Source of the DNA: a virus
Strand: one strand, 5' to 3'
Virus record (IMG/VR): IMGVR_UViG_3300004807_000039
Coordinates: 1 to 46,266 of that record
Length of the DNA: 46,266 nucleotides
A program made the position numbers and the translations under genes. Below, piece by piece: positions 1-8,154 of this stretch; within the stretch, counting starts at the first letter, position 1; every line of letters starts with the position of its first letter. Under the pieces are notes generated by a model. That model was not told where the DNA came from. It worked only from the letters and a program-made list of their open reading frames with translations, and searched no databases.

Positions 1-143
1 ATTGCTACAACGTCACCGTTGAACAAGCTAGTACTGTAACCGTTGGTGATAGGGAACATACGGGTAGAACCCGCAAATACACGACCACCAATAAGGTTAA
101 CTGGCTTTAGCCCGTAAGGGGCTGCTACTGTAGGATAAGCCAT
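1..143 (-). CDS. Major capsid protein, N-terminal part (cut by window edge)
   Basis: Only the first 47 codons are present; the gene runs off the left edge. It starts with ATG at 143, preceded by TTAGGAG at a good distance. The visible N-terminus (MAYPTVAAPYGLKPVNLIGG, then a stretch with FAGSTRMFPI and FNGDVV) matches what I recall of major capsid proteins from uncultured marine and freshwater tailed phages. Position supports this: it is the last visible gene of the leftward packaging and head operon, after portal, co-chaperonin and scaffold. The HK97-fold core lies outside the window, so the call rests on N-terminus and gene order. Confidence 0.75.
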   Translation of the reverse strand, partial: MAYPTVAAPYGLKPVNLIGGRVFAGSTRMFPITNGYSTSLFNGDVVA

Positions 144-160
144 ATAAATCTCCTAATAAG

Positions 161-613
161 TTAAGAACCTTTACCAAATGACACTGTAGACTTCCGTTCT
201 TGGAACAGAGGCATACGAGAATCGCTTTGCCGTAAAAAACTATTGTCTACTGCTTCTGCATTTTTTTGGGTTTGGTTAGCCTCATAATCCATCCTTGCCT
301 TCACAAATTCCTCAGGAATTTTGCATAACAGTAAACCACCGATTTCGATATTGTCTTTGTATCGACTATCTGGATCGGTCAACATTCCATATTTCGGTTG
401 CTCTTCAGCTCTGACTGCTTCCCAGCCTTCTCTTAGTTTGGAAGATAAGTTGCGAGGGTCAGCGTTGTTAAGCATCGAAACCCTAACCCAGCGATAAGCA
501 TAACCTGCTTGCTTGTCTGGTTCAGGTAACAACTCAGGGGGTTTCCACGCCATAGGGCGAGCCTCTTGTTGTCTTGTTTCAATTTCACGGGGGGTACGAT
601 TGTTATTAGCCAT
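161..613 (-). CDS. Hypothetical head-module protein between scaffold and capsid genes
   Basis: A 150-residue soluble, charged protein without membrane segments. It starts at 613, overlapping the scaffold stop by 8 bases, and ends 17 bases before the capsid start, so it is translationally coupled inside the head operon. It contains a Trp/Arg-rich stretch (YAYRWVRVSM) and a hydrophobic GGLLLCKIPEEFV segment. I recognise it only as a protein often seen between scaffold and capsid genes in environmental phages. Its place suggests a minor head or assembly role, but no catalytic motif is visible. Confidence 0.7.
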   Translation of the reverse strand: MANNNRTPREIETRQQEARPMAWKPPELLPEPDKQAGYAYRWVRVSMLNNADPRNLSSKLREGWEAVRAEEQPKYGMLTDPDSRYKDNIEIGGLLLCKIPEEFVKARMDYEANQTQKNAEAVDNSFLRQSDSRMPLFQERKSTVSFGKGS

Positions 614-1550
614 TTTGGGACTCCGTTTTAACTAGTTCGTTGTAATATTGCTCTGGCGTAATTTTGAATTTCTTAGCCAGTTCCATTTGACGGGTGTTTA
701 ATGTGATCTTTTTTGAAGACGTTGACCTCGTTGCTGGAGCAACCACCGTGCTTTTACGAGTTGTAGCAGGAGATTTGGTTCCTGCTTCTTCCCCAAATTT
801 CTCTGGGAAACGTCTTCTCATTTCGGTATCTATAGCGTTCCAGTAATGATCGGAGCCTGTCGGGACTCCCTCACGTTCCAGCCGCTTATGGATTCCCATA
901 GCGAGAAAACTCATGTCATCGTCAGTGCCGTACCATTTGTTTTTGTCAAGCCACGATTGGGTTTTTGAGTCCAGTCGTGTTGGTTGGCGCTGCTGTTGAG
1001 GTATTTGTACATCAACTTCAGAAGATTGTAAAGTATTTTCGTCATATTGTGGAATATAACGATCCATCTCTCGAGCTTTAAATTTAATTTCAGTTAAACG
1101 CTCTTGAGCTTCTACTAAACGCTCTGCATCGCCAGAGTCATAAGCCTCTTTGTATGCACGTCTTGCTTGATCAAGATCAGAGGCAATTTTTTCTTTAGCT
1201 GTTGATACATACACCTTTTCGCCATCAGAAAGTCGACCTTTAAGCCGTTTGTTTTCTTCAAAAATGGTGTTAGCAACCCGAACAGCTTCTTCGTTTTCAC
1301 GCTGGATAGCTTCTTTAGCCCTGCGTTCATCGTTAATTAGCTTTTTCATCTGCAAAAGGCGTTGTTTTGCCTCTTTAGAATAGGCTTCTAAGTCATCATT
1401 GTCGATTTCTTCAACGATTTCTTTAGGAAGCGGTGCTGCATTAATACGATCTTCTTCTGGGGTATCGTCAACAATCTCTAATTCAACCTCTGGTGGGGTT
1501 GCATCATCACTTTCCAAAAAAGAAAAGTCTTGTTTTTCAAATTCAGCCAT
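606..1550 (-). CDS. Capsid scaffolding protein (probable)
   Basis: A 314-residue protein with the usual design of phage scaffolds. It has a very acidic disordered N-terminus (about residues 1-55), a long charged coiled coil (about 55-175), a disordered linker (175-250, with a QQQRQP stretch) and a basic C-terminal helical segment (about 275-314) of the kind that binds coat protein. It precedes the capsid gene with only one small gene between. No protease motif is visible. Function is inferred from architecture and order rather than from a diagnostic motif. Confidence 0.72.
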   Translation of the reverse strand: MAEFEKQDFSFLESDDATPPEVELEIVDDTPEEDRINAAPLPKEIVEEIDNDDLEAYSKEAKQRLLQMKKLINDERRAKEAIQRENEEAVRVANTIFEENKRLKGRLSDGEKVYVSTAKEKIASDLDQARRAYKEAYDSGDAERLVEAQERLTEIKFKAREMDRYIPQYDENTLQSSEVDVQIPQQQRQPTRLDSKTQSWLDKNKWYGTDDDMSFLAMGIHKRLEREGVPTGSDHYWNAIDTEMRRRFPEKFGEEAGTKSPATTRKSTVVAPATRSTSSKKITLNTRQMELAKKFKITPEQYYNELVKTESQNG

Positions 1551-1561
1551 GTTTTTTCTCC

Positions 1562-1975
1562 TTAAACACGAGTAATTCCACGAGGATCTTCAACTACAGC
1601 CTCGACAGAATCGTCATTAATTAATCGGAACTCACGACCATGAATCTTTAGGCGTGTGCCAGTGTTTGGTCTGGCAAGAATAAAGTCACCTTCTTGGCAC
1701 CAAGGACCAGTAGGAAACTTTTTTTCATCTTTGTAGCAATCAGGTCCCATTTTGATAACAAAAAAGACGGTGGAAAGCACTTCTTCCATTTGCAGTGTGG
1801 CATCCGCTTTGAGGATTCCACCAGCGTGTTCTTTTTCAGCATCAGGAATACCAACAAGCATACGATAGCCTTGTGGCATGGGTAGTTGTCTTGCTTTTTC
1901 TTCACCTGTTTGAGGCAAAGTCGTTACGTTACTCACATCATCGGGGTTTGAGCCGATTAGTATTTCACTCATCAA
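1562..1975 (-). CDS. GroES-like co-chaperonin (Cpn10 fold)
   Basis: A 137-residue protein whose residues 36-130 follow the GroES pattern. There is a first strand GYRMLVGIP, a mobile-loop-like segment EKEHAGGILKADATL (about 48-62; compare ETKSAGGIV in E. coli GroES), a VIKMGPDCY strand in place of the GroES VLAVG strand, a WCQEGDFILARP strand matching VKVGDIVIF, and a closing acidic strand. The first 35 residues are an extra tail. Phage T4 gp31 is the known precedent: a co-chaperonin that lets GroEL fold the phage coat protein. Its place between portal and scaffold genes fits that job. It starts with ATG at 1975 and overlaps the preceding gene by 11 bases. Confidence 0.75.
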   Translation of the reverse strand: MMSEILIGSNPDDVSNVTTLPQTGEEKARQLPMPQGYRMLVGIPDAEKEHAGGILKADATLQMEEVLSTVFFVIKMGPDCYKDEKKFPTGPWCQEGDFILARPNTGTRLKIHGREFRLINDDSVEAVVEDPRGITRV

Positions 1976-2159
1976 AATTCTCCAAGTTCTTTTTAAGGTC
2001 TGAAATGTACATCCTTACAGACAGAAGACCCGTTATCTGTCCGCAAGTCTTTTGGTAGTCAGCGTAGTCTTTGGCTACACCAGTACCAAGGGACTCTTCC
2101 AAGTCCCTTACTCTCACATCTACCTGTTTGAGGAGATGATCTAGTATTTTTTCCTTCAT
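1965..2159 (-). CDS. Small hypothetical protein between portal and co-chaperonin
   Basis: A 64-residue protein, mostly alpha-helical and charged, with heptad-like spacing (KILDHLLKQVDVRVRDLEESL). It starts in a 4-base overlap with the portal stop and ends overlapping the co-chaperonin start, so the three are translationally coupled. Small helical proteins at this position after the portal are common in tailed phages, but I can assign no function. A head-completion or assembly role is only a guess from position. Confidence 0.6.
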   Translation of the reverse strand: MKEKILDHLLKQVDVRVRDLEESLGTGVAKDYADYQKTCGQITGLLSVRMYISDLKKNLENFDE

Positions 2160-4672
2160 TCAATTTCCTTTTTGGTTTTTTGAGCTTGGGTTTTTGCCAT
2201 TTCAGCTAAGATTTTGAGCTTCTCTGACTGGCGTTGTTGGTTCATTTGGGCTTTATTACTTCCTATTTGATGACCCAATTTCATGCCTTCTAGCTCTTGT
2301 TTAGCAGCAAGGTTGGCTTTATCAGAAGCAGTTTTTGCTCCCACTTGCATACCAGCAATTTCTTTTTGCGCTGCAATACGCATCTTTTCAATTTCAATTT
2401 GATCAGCTTTACCAGCTGCATCCATAGCCAGTTTCTTCTGCTTAATGTCGATTTCCTGTGCTTTAAGCTGTAATTCTTTCATCTGCATCTGAACAATAGG
2501 ATCTTGAGCAGCTTGCTGTGCCTGTTGTGCAGCCACCGCAGTCTGGTTCTGTTGCAATAGATTTTGAGCAGCTGGGACAGCCAGACGAGCAATTTGCATT
2601 TCTTGTTCTGGAGTCATATGAACATCTGGATCATCGTCATCAGAATACGGAATGTTAATGCCCATTTGCATCTGCATTTGTCGCATATATTCAAGACCAA
2701 CGTGTTCAGTAATGTGAGCTTGCATCGCTTGAATCATCATTGGAGCTTGTGGGTTTTGACCAATGGTTTGTTTGATCTTTGGATCATTCATAGCAGCCAT
2801 ATGAATCTGGATATGGGCTTGATGGTCTTGACCAATAAACGCTTTGAGTGGTTTGTTCTTTAAGGCGTTGACGTTTTCCGTTACTGGATCTGTAGGCTTC
2901 ATGTCTTCTGGCAATGGAACCAACTTCTCTAGGTTCTTAATGCCGATGACTTCTAACATTTGGCGATGTAAGTAAGGAAGGTTATAAAGCTGGGGAGCCG
3001 TCTGACATAACTGTAGGGCAGCTTGATACTGCACTACCTTTTGGCTCATGGTTGCTGCGTTTGGATCTGATACGGGAATGATATTGACCATATCGTAGTC
3101 AGATTTACGGGCTGTACGATTACCGCTGGTAGGCTGGTAACTGTAATCTTCTGGGGCGTAGTCAGCAATAATTTTTTTGAGCAGCTTAAATTCTTGCTTC
3201 ATGGAGTAATGAATACGAGCTTGAATCGCAGACATGACTTTAAGTGTGCGTTCTAAAATTGCTAAAGTCGTACCCACTGGAGCTTGGCTGCTCATGTCCG
3301 ATGCTTTTAAATCGCCAGAAGAAGCAAAACGTCTACCTTCTTCTACGATTTGATTGAGCAACGTCATTAAAGTCTGGCTTGGCTCTTTGTATGGCAATGG
3401 CATGATGTTGTCTTTCATCGCACCACTTGGAACATCTACGTCACGGAACTCACCTGGAGCTATCGGGGTATCGTCACCTTTGACACGCAACCCACGAGTC
3501 TTAAAGCCTCCAGGAAGATTGGACAATGACCCTGCATCAACCAGCTGACGAAGAATGGAAGTGCCCGATTTAGCAAAAGCTCCAATAAGATGAATAAGCC
3601 CGAAATGATAAAAGCCGAAGCCAGGGATATAGCCATAATGTACAAAATGCTGGCGTTTTTGGTGTGTTTTGTCATCTGGATCCCAGTTTCTACGGATTGC
3701 TAACACCTGTCCGTTTGATTTTTCAATGGTTACAACATAAGGAAGAGCAATGCCTGTTGGTTCGCCATGCTTATCTGTGTGCTCAAAACCTTCTAAATCA
3801 AGGTGGCAGTGCATTTCAAGGACTTTAAAACGGTCATCAGTAGATGCCCTAAATCCTAATTTTTCTGCAATTTTCTTTTCAATTTCATCTAAGACGTTAT
3901 CTGGCGATCCTAGATTTAAATCACGATAGAACCCTTCATACTGTAGGCGTTTGAGTTCATTTTCTGTCTTACGCATCACATGAGTAATGCGTTCTGCGGA
4001 TTCAAGACTAGAAGCACCGTAAGGCACAACCAGATCTTCAGCAGGAATATACATAGATACTTGACGATCTAGGCTTGGATCTACATAAACTTTTTTAAAG
4101 CCGTTACCTGAAAGCCCTACACCCCAGAGCATACGCTCATGTTCAGGGCGAAACTCTTGCATCACGTCAGTTAACTCATGGTTCATGTCTTCTACAACAC
4201 GCTCCATCGCATCTTTTTTCTCTGATGTTTCTTTACCAACAATCTCGCCCTTGACTGGACCAGCAGCTGGAAAGGTTTCCATGATGGTTTCAGATTGGAA
4301 TTTAATGACGGCTTCGGCTAAGACTGGGTGGTAAACACCGCAAGCACCTTCCCAAGGTTCTGAACGCTCTTCAATCTTTAAGCCAAGAAGTTCTAAGCCA
4401 TCAACATAGGTTTGAATCCAGTCACGTCTAGAATCAATGTCCGATTGAAAATCTTCTAAGAGTTCGCTGGCAATCTGTAGTAAAACCGATTCAGGCAAGT
4501 ATTCAGCAAGGTTTGCATCAAAGTCTTCAATCTCCTCGCCTTCCATTTGGATTTCCATTCCACCAACTTTTACGTCTACCTCTTCAGGGTCAACAATTTC
4601 AATTTCAACATCTGGTCCTTCTAAATCAGGTAGACCTTGGGGGGCTGCATACATTGCTTTATCGATTGACAT
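2156..4672 (-). CDS. Portal protein
   Basis: 838 residues, in the range of podovirus-type portals with a long C-terminal barrel. The N-terminus (1-55) is very acidic. The middle contains aromatic-rich portal-like blocks (for example DWIQTYVDGLELLGL and HYGYIPGFGFYHFGLIHLIG near 340-365). From about residue 640 the protein becomes rich in Gln, Met and Ala with long coiled-coil character, as in barrel-forming portal tails. It lies directly downstream of the large terminase with an 8-base gap, the classic TerL-portal order. The portal is the dodecameric DNA channel at one capsid vertex and the docking site of terminase and tail. Confidence 0.88.
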   Translation of the reverse strand: MSIDKAMYAAPQGLPDLEGPDVEIEIVDPEEVDVKVGGMEIQMEGEEIEDFDANLAEYLPESVLLQIASELLEDFQSDIDSRRDWIQTYVDGLELLGLKIEERSEPWEGACGVYHPVLAEAVIKFQSETIMETFPAAGPVKGEIVGKETSEKKDAMERVVEDMNHELTDVMQEFRPEHERMLWGVGLSGNGFKKVYVDPSLDRQVSMYIPAEDLVVPYGASSLESAERITHVMRKTENELKRLQYEGFYRDLNLGSPDNVLDEIEKKIAEKLGFRASTDDRFKVLEMHCHLDLEGFEHTDKHGEPTGIALPYVVTIEKSNGQVLAIRRNWDPDDKTHQKRQHFVHYGYIPGFGFYHFGLIHLIGAFAKSGTSILRQLVDAGSLSNLPGGFKTRGLRVKGDDTPIAPGEFRDVDVPSGAMKDNIMPLPYKEPSQTLMTLLNQIVEEGRRFASSGDLKASDMSSQAPVGTTLAILERTLKVMSAIQARIHYSMKQEFKLLKKIIADYAPEDYSYQPTSGNRTARKSDYDMVNIIPVSDPNAATMSQKVVQYQAALQLCQTAPQLYNLPYLHRQMLEVIGIKNLEKLVPLPEDMKPTDPVTENVNALKNKPLKAFIGQDHQAHIQIHMAAMNDPKIKQTIGQNPQAPMMIQAMQAHITEHVGLEYMRQMQMQMGINIPYSDDDDPDVHMTPEQEMQIARLAVPAAQNLLQQNQTAVAAQQAQQAAQDPIVQMQMKELQLKAQEIDIKQKKLAMDAAGKADQIEIEKMRIAAQKEIAGMQVGAKTASDKANLAAKQELEGMKLGHQIGSNKAQMNQQRQSEKLKILAEMAKTQAQKTKKEIE

Positions 4673-4680
4673 AAGGATCC

Positions 4681-6171
4681 TTAGTAATAACCTTTTTTAC
4701 GCCTAAATTCTTGTGGCTCATCTGGCTCATCGCTTTGCAGCGTAATAAAGCCACCTCTTCTAAATCTTAACAGTGCTTGGGTTGTGGAGTCTACTAAGTC
4801 ATCGTGATCTGAATTGGGAAATGCTGCTAATTCCTCTACTACTTCTTCAGCCCAGCGTTTTCTTGGTGCCCAAATTTTACCGCTTGCAAACAAATCAGAT
4901 ACGCTATTAACACGAGATATTTTATCGTTACCCCTAGTCGGTGTAAACTCTTGAACAGGAATACCCATCCTTCTAAGTTCAAATATAAGTGGAGCACCAG
5001 ATGCTTTCGCTTCAACAATGAACGAATCTGGTTCCCAGTCTTTATACATATCATAGGCTCGCTGTTTAAGAGTGGGGAACTCCATTCTCTCTTTAAACGC
5101 ATCCAATAAAATGATATTAGCATCCGTTTTATCTTCATTTAGGTAAAAAACTCCCCAAGTCGTACACGCTGAATAGTCAGCCCGTTCTGATTTTGTAAAT
5201 GCCGTATCCCAAGATTGGATGATGTAATCACAAGGGGGAGGGGTTTCTTTATCCCAGACCCTCCACCATTCCCGTTTAACAAGAGCACCTTCTTCAGAGG
5301 TCGGATCTTGTTGATACTGGGCTTGCCACTTGGAAAGCGGTAGTTCTATCCTTAGTTTATCTAATTCCTCGTAGCTCCAAAACTCAGGCCAAAGGGGTTT
5401 TTCGTTTCTTTTAATCGCTGGAAGGCTGATGATTTCCCATTCATCACCGTCTCTGTCCACCATCGCTTGGCAGATTTTTCCTGTTAGGTCTCGTTTAGAC
5501 CAACGGGTCATCACAACTACAATAGATCCTCCAGGCTGCAAACGCTGGCGAGGACCTGAAGTGTACCACTCGTACACCTTATCAAAAACGCTAGGGTCCC
5601 CAGCTGCAAGTGCTGCTTCTTGCTCGGAATGAGGGTCATCAATAATAAGAAGATCAGCACCTTTACCAGTAACAGTACCGCCAACACCAATAGCAAAATA
5701 CTCCCCGTTAGCATTAGTACTCCAACGACCAGCAGCCTTGCTATCCGATCTAAGAGCAACATTAGGGAATACTTTGGCATATGCCTCTCCATCAACTAAG
5801 TTACGCACTTTTCGACCAAAACCAACCGCAAGTTCAGCGGTATTAGAACATTGAATAATTTTCTTGTTAGGAAATTTTCCCAAGAACCAAGCAGGTAAAA
5901 GGTAACTGGCAAACTCAGACTTCGTATGACGAGGTGGCATATTAATAATCAGTCGCTTAATTTTCCCACTGGCAATCTCCTCAAATTTAGTCGCCATTAA
6001 TGCGTGATGTTCGCCATGAATAAAATTGGGCCACATGGTTTCTACAAACGACATAAAGTCAATTTGCCCAGTTTCACGAGTTACTGCATCTTGATAAGCC
6101 AACGCCAAAGGACGTAGCTTTGCCTGTTCCTCCTCAGGAAGCTGATCAATGATGGCTAACAACTCATCCAT
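4681..6171 (-). CDS. terL: Terminase large subunit (packaging ATPase and nuclease)
   Basis: 496 residues with the full set of terminase motifs. Walker A is MPPRHTKS (78-85), Walker B is LLIIDDP (174-180), and the coupling-type motif VVMTRW lies near 219-224. The RNase H-like nuclease follows, with acidic residues in SWDTAFT (Asp322), IVEAKASG (Glu388) and HDDLVDST (Asp457-458). It pumps DNA into the prohead through the portal and cuts concatemers. The start overlaps the upstream winged-helix gene by 8 bases, and the portal follows 8 bases after its stop. Confidence 0.95.
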   Translation of the reverse strand: MDELLAIIDQLPEEEQAKLRPLALAYQDAVTRETGQIDFMSFVETMWPNFIHGEHHALMATKFEEIASGKIKRLIINMPPRHTKSEFASYLLPAWFLGKFPNKKIIQCSNTAELAVGFGRKVRNLVDGEAYAKVFPNVALRSDSKAAGRWSTNANGEYFAIGVGGTVTGKGADLLIIDDPHSEQEAALAAGDPSVFDKVYEWYTSGPRQRLQPGGSIVVVMTRWSKRDLTGKICQAMVDRDGDEWEIISLPAIKRNEKPLWPEFWSYEELDKLRIELPLSKWQAQYQQDPTSEEGALVKREWWRVWDKETPPPCDYIIQSWDTAFTKSERADYSACTTWGVFYLNEDKTDANIILLDAFKERMEFPTLKQRAYDMYKDWEPDSFIVEAKASGAPLIFELRRMGIPVQEFTPTRGNDKISRVNSVSDLFASGKIWAPRKRWAEEVVEELAAFPNSDHDDLVDSTTQALLRFRRGGFITLQSDEPDEPQEFRRKKGYY

Positions 6172-6391
6172 TCAAATTCCTTAGTTTGATATACGCTGGT
6201 CTAATGCTACGAGAGTACTTCATGTTCCCTTTGCAAACCCCTATTTCAATTAGGATTTTCATTTTCCTAGCCGTACCTCCACGCCCCCGATAACCTGTCA
6301 TTCGCATCACGTCATCAATGGTTGGACCAAAACCAAAGTCCTCCCAGAACTTTTCAATGACATGAAAGACTTCTTTTTGTGCAGGAGTCAT
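6164..6391 (-). CDS. Small winged-helix DNA-binding protein (LexA N-terminal domain type)
   Basis: 75 residues that align by eye over nearly their whole length with the DNA-binding domain of LexA. The opening TPAQKEVFHVIEKFWEDFGF resembles LexA LTxRQxEVxxxI, then comes GPTIDDVMRMTGYRGRGG in the place of PTRAEIAQRLGFRS, and a helix ending in a basic wing. There is no LexA protease domain. It overlaps the TerL start, so it could be a DNA-binding packaging accessory or a regulator. A separate TerS candidate lies upstream, which makes TerS less likely for this one. Confidence 0.6.
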   Translation of the reverse strand: MTPAQKEVFHVIEKFWEDFGFGPTIDDVMRMTGYRGRGGTARKMKILIEIGVCKGNMKYSRSIRPAYIKLRNLNG

Positions 6392-6576
6392 CCTATCCTC
6401 ACTACATTAGGAAAATATTCTTTTTGCAATTCTTCTTCTGTTTTATTTTTAGATGGGTAGTTTTTATGCAAACCTTTATTGCCACCACACCATTGGCAGT
6501 TATCTACTTCCTCATCAGGAACTGGACCAGCTTTCAAAGGATTAACTCCATTGCACCAAACATGATGTAGTTTCAT
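6388..6576 (-). CDS. Small cysteine-containing hypothetical protein
   Basis: 62 residues from the ATG at 6576, which overlaps the upstream stop as ATGA. An ATG nine bases further upstream would place the start inside that gene and has no better ribosome site. It has a Cys in HHVWCNGV and a CxxC in DNCQWCGG, suggesting a single zinc site, though only three cysteines plus His are available. Function unknown. It is coupled on both sides in the run of small genes between TerS and TerL. Confidence 0.55.
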   Translation of the reverse strand: MKLHHVWCNGVNPLKAGPVPDEEVDNCQWCGGNKGLHKNYPSKNKTEEELQKEYFPNVVRIG

Positions 6577-6761
6577 TTGCCACAATCCTCAGGTTCGTAA
6601 ACTTTAGAACTGGCTGCTTCACCAGCTACCCAATGGTATTGTTTTTTACGAATCCCAAATTCATTCATAGGCAAAGACTGGCAAGCTACGGCATCCCTTA
6701 ATAACTTTAAGTGAGCAATTGCCCTGTCTAGTGCTGCAATTTCTATTTCTATATTATTCAT
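6573..6761 (-). CDS. Small hypothetical protein with N-terminal helix
   Basis: 62 residues from ATG 6761 (MNNIEIEIAALDRAIAHLKL). A longer reading from 6815 is possible (80 residues), but the start at 6761 forms an ATGA overlap with the stop of a 23-residue membrane peptide read in another frame and fits the coupling pattern of this operon. The N-terminal half is an amphipathic helix; the rest has no motif I know. The alternative start is the main uncertainty. Confidence 0.5.
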   Translation of the reverse strand: MNNIEIEIAALDRAIAHLKLLRDAVACQSLPMNEFGIRKKQYHWVAGEAASSKVYEPEDCGK

Positions 6762-6829
6762 ACGATTCCTGCCCATAAGAAAATCACTGTTATCAGTATC
6801 AAAATGATTAGCCATTGTTCTCTATCCAT
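6758..6829 (-). CDS. 23-residue single-pass membrane microprotein
   Basis: A short frame starting at ATG 6829, nine bases after the TerS stop. It is preceded by a six-G ribosome-binding run and its stop overlaps the next start as ATGA. The peptide is MDREQWL followed by one continuous hydrophobic segment (IILILITVIFLWAGIV), a typical transmembrane helix with a charged N-terminal end. Shape and coupling both suggest translation. Function unknown; small phage membrane peptides may be holin-like or modulate the host envelope. Confidence 0.45.
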   Translation of the reverse strand: MDREQWLIILILITVIFLWAGIV

Positions 6830-6837
6830 ATACCCCC

Positions 6838-7773
6838 CTACCCTTTTTGATTAGAAAAAGATGACGGGGGGGTTTCTAAAACAGTGTTTTTTTCCTGCCA
6901 GTTAGGATTTTGTACCCCCTCCCCCCTACCAATTGGAATTAAATCATTAGGGTTAATACTTAGTTCCTCGTAAGTATTTGATTCTAAAGGATTTGTCACC
7001 GTAACAGGTGTTAGGGTGAGATTTGTTGGTGATTGAATGTGTGAAATACTATGCAAATGACCCGCATCAGCCTCGGGCAAAAAAGGGGTCATGCCCCTCG
7101 GTGGGGGGTCGGAAATTGGACTTTCAGAGCCAGTACCCACCGATGTTTCCTCAATGAGTGAATGATCTTCAGAAGAAATGGAAATAGATTGGGGTATATC
7201 AACATAGCTGATCTCTGCTAAGAGTTGCTCGGCTGTTCGCTTGGTCGATACCCTCAGACTATTACTGTTCTGTATCGCCAGTTGGACTGCTTCCATCAGC
7301 TTGGACTTGAGCGTGTTGCTATCCATCGTATGCACCAGTTCCCGTCTCTCAGTGAACAATGCCACCTCAGTCATCTTACCTACAAGCTCTAACGCCTTGA
7401 GTTGCTGTGCGGGGGGCAAGTCATCATTCAGAGCCATGCTGGAGAGTTTATGGATTGCCATAGCCCTCAAGCGAGGGGGTAATAGATATTCCTCCACCTC
7501 TTTCTGTGCTTCTAGAGCCGTTATGTATGTTTGAACATTGGTGGACTTCACAATGGTCTGTGCGTTCCTACTGGCGGTAGTGTTCTTGCCCTTGTGGTTG
7601 TAAGCCCGTTTGTATGCTTCAGTCTTATTCCCAGTCGCTACTACATTCTCAGCGAAAGCCTTTTGTTTCTTGGTTAGCTTGATCCCTTGCTTAGACTGGG
7701 AGCCTAGAATGATGGTCTCAATCGGCACTGCTTTCATGCCTTCAGCTATCTCTTTCTTGGTCAATCGCTTCAT
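6838..7773 (-). CDS. terS: Terminase small subunit (probable, extended C-terminus)
   Basis: 311 residues. Residues 31-60 carry the small-terminase signature LTKKQKAFAENVVATGNKTE followed by AYKRAYN, a DNA-binding helix-turn-helix start seen in Terminase_2-type TerS proteins. Residues 60-180 are helical, as in the oligomerisation region. From about 200 to the end the protein is Pro/Ser/Thr-rich and disordered (DPPPRGMTPFLPEADAGHLH), longer than usual for TerS. It recognises pac or cos DNA and regulates TerL. It is the first gene of the leftward packaging operon. The ribosome site upstream of the start is weak. Confidence 0.75.
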   Translation of the reverse strand: MKRLTKKEIAEGMKAVPIETIILGSQSKQGIKLTKKQKAFAENVVATGNKTEAYKRAYNHKGKNTTASRNAQTIVKSTNVQTYITALEAQKEVEEYLLPPRLRAMAIHKLSSMALNDDLPPAQQLKALELVGKMTEVALFTERRELVHTMDSNTLKSKLMEAVQLAIQNSNSLRVSTKRTAEQLLAEISYVDIPQSISISSEDHSLIEETSVGTGSESPISDPPPRGMTPFLPEADAGHLHSISHIQSPTNLTLTPVTVTNPLESNTYEELSINPNDLIPIGRGEGVQNPNWQEKNTVLETPPSSFSNQKG

Positions 7774-7896
7774 AGGTATCTCATGGGTATATTTATACCC
7801 CCCAAGTATAGGACAGTTCTTACTGGGACATCAATAGTCTTCTCTCCCTTACTCTTATCTCTCTCTACTGGAGCATGAGCCACACTGTTCCGCTTC

Positions 7897-7961
7897 GCTC
7901 TCTAACCCTAACACTGTTAAGGTGAGACCGCATTTTAGGGTTTTCATACGCATCAGAGAGC
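7897..7961. other. Nested inverted-repeat element (possible structured RNA)
   Basis: GCTCTCT (7897-7903) pairs perfectly with AGAGAGC (7955-7961). Immediately inside, AACCCTAA (7904-7911) pairs with TTAGGGTT (7935-7942). The inner loop carries GAGACCGCA (7924-7932), a nonamer found twice more, both inside the stem III loop of the third hammerhead ribozyme. Two nested perfect stems in a gene-free leader suggest an RNA structure or a protein-binding site. Which strand acts is not clear. Confidence 0.4.
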
Positions 7962-8063
7962 CATGCTTCCCATTTTTATGAGCCTTGATACACAAGCAAG
8001 GGATTTTAGGACACACTCCACCGCCCTCTAAGCCTTATCCAGTAAGGGCTAAAAATATTTTTA

Positions 8064-8091
8064 ATAAATACTATGCAAGTCAAGTATTTAT
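8064..8091. promoter_or_regulatory. Operator-like palindrome upstream of the rightward operon
   Basis: ATAAATACT (8064-8072) and AGTATTTAT (8083-8091) form a perfect 9-base inverted repeat around a 10-base spacer, 64 bases before the first rightward gene. Spacing of about two helical turns between half-site centres suits a dimeric DNA-binding protein. It could also fold as a weak AT-rich RNA hairpin, but no U-run follows. The binding protein is unknown. Confidence 0.35.
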
Positions 8092-8154
8092 GGTTTAAGA
8101 TTTAATCTCATTCACTAGATGAATGAATAAACAAACCACCTACTAGGAGCAGAT

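Larger units (their letters stand above)
7774..8154. other. Divergent intergenic control region
   Basis: 381 bases without a convincing gene, between the leftward packaging operon and the rightward small-gene operon, so promoters for both directions are expected here. I see a nested inverted-repeat element (7897-7961), an AT-rich stretch GGCTAAAAATATTTT (8047-8061) also present at 18913-18927, an operator-like palindrome (8064-8091), and a short hairpin CATTCA-CTAGA-TGAATG just before the first rightward gene. No canonical TTGACA/TATAAT pair stands out. Confidence 0.6.
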
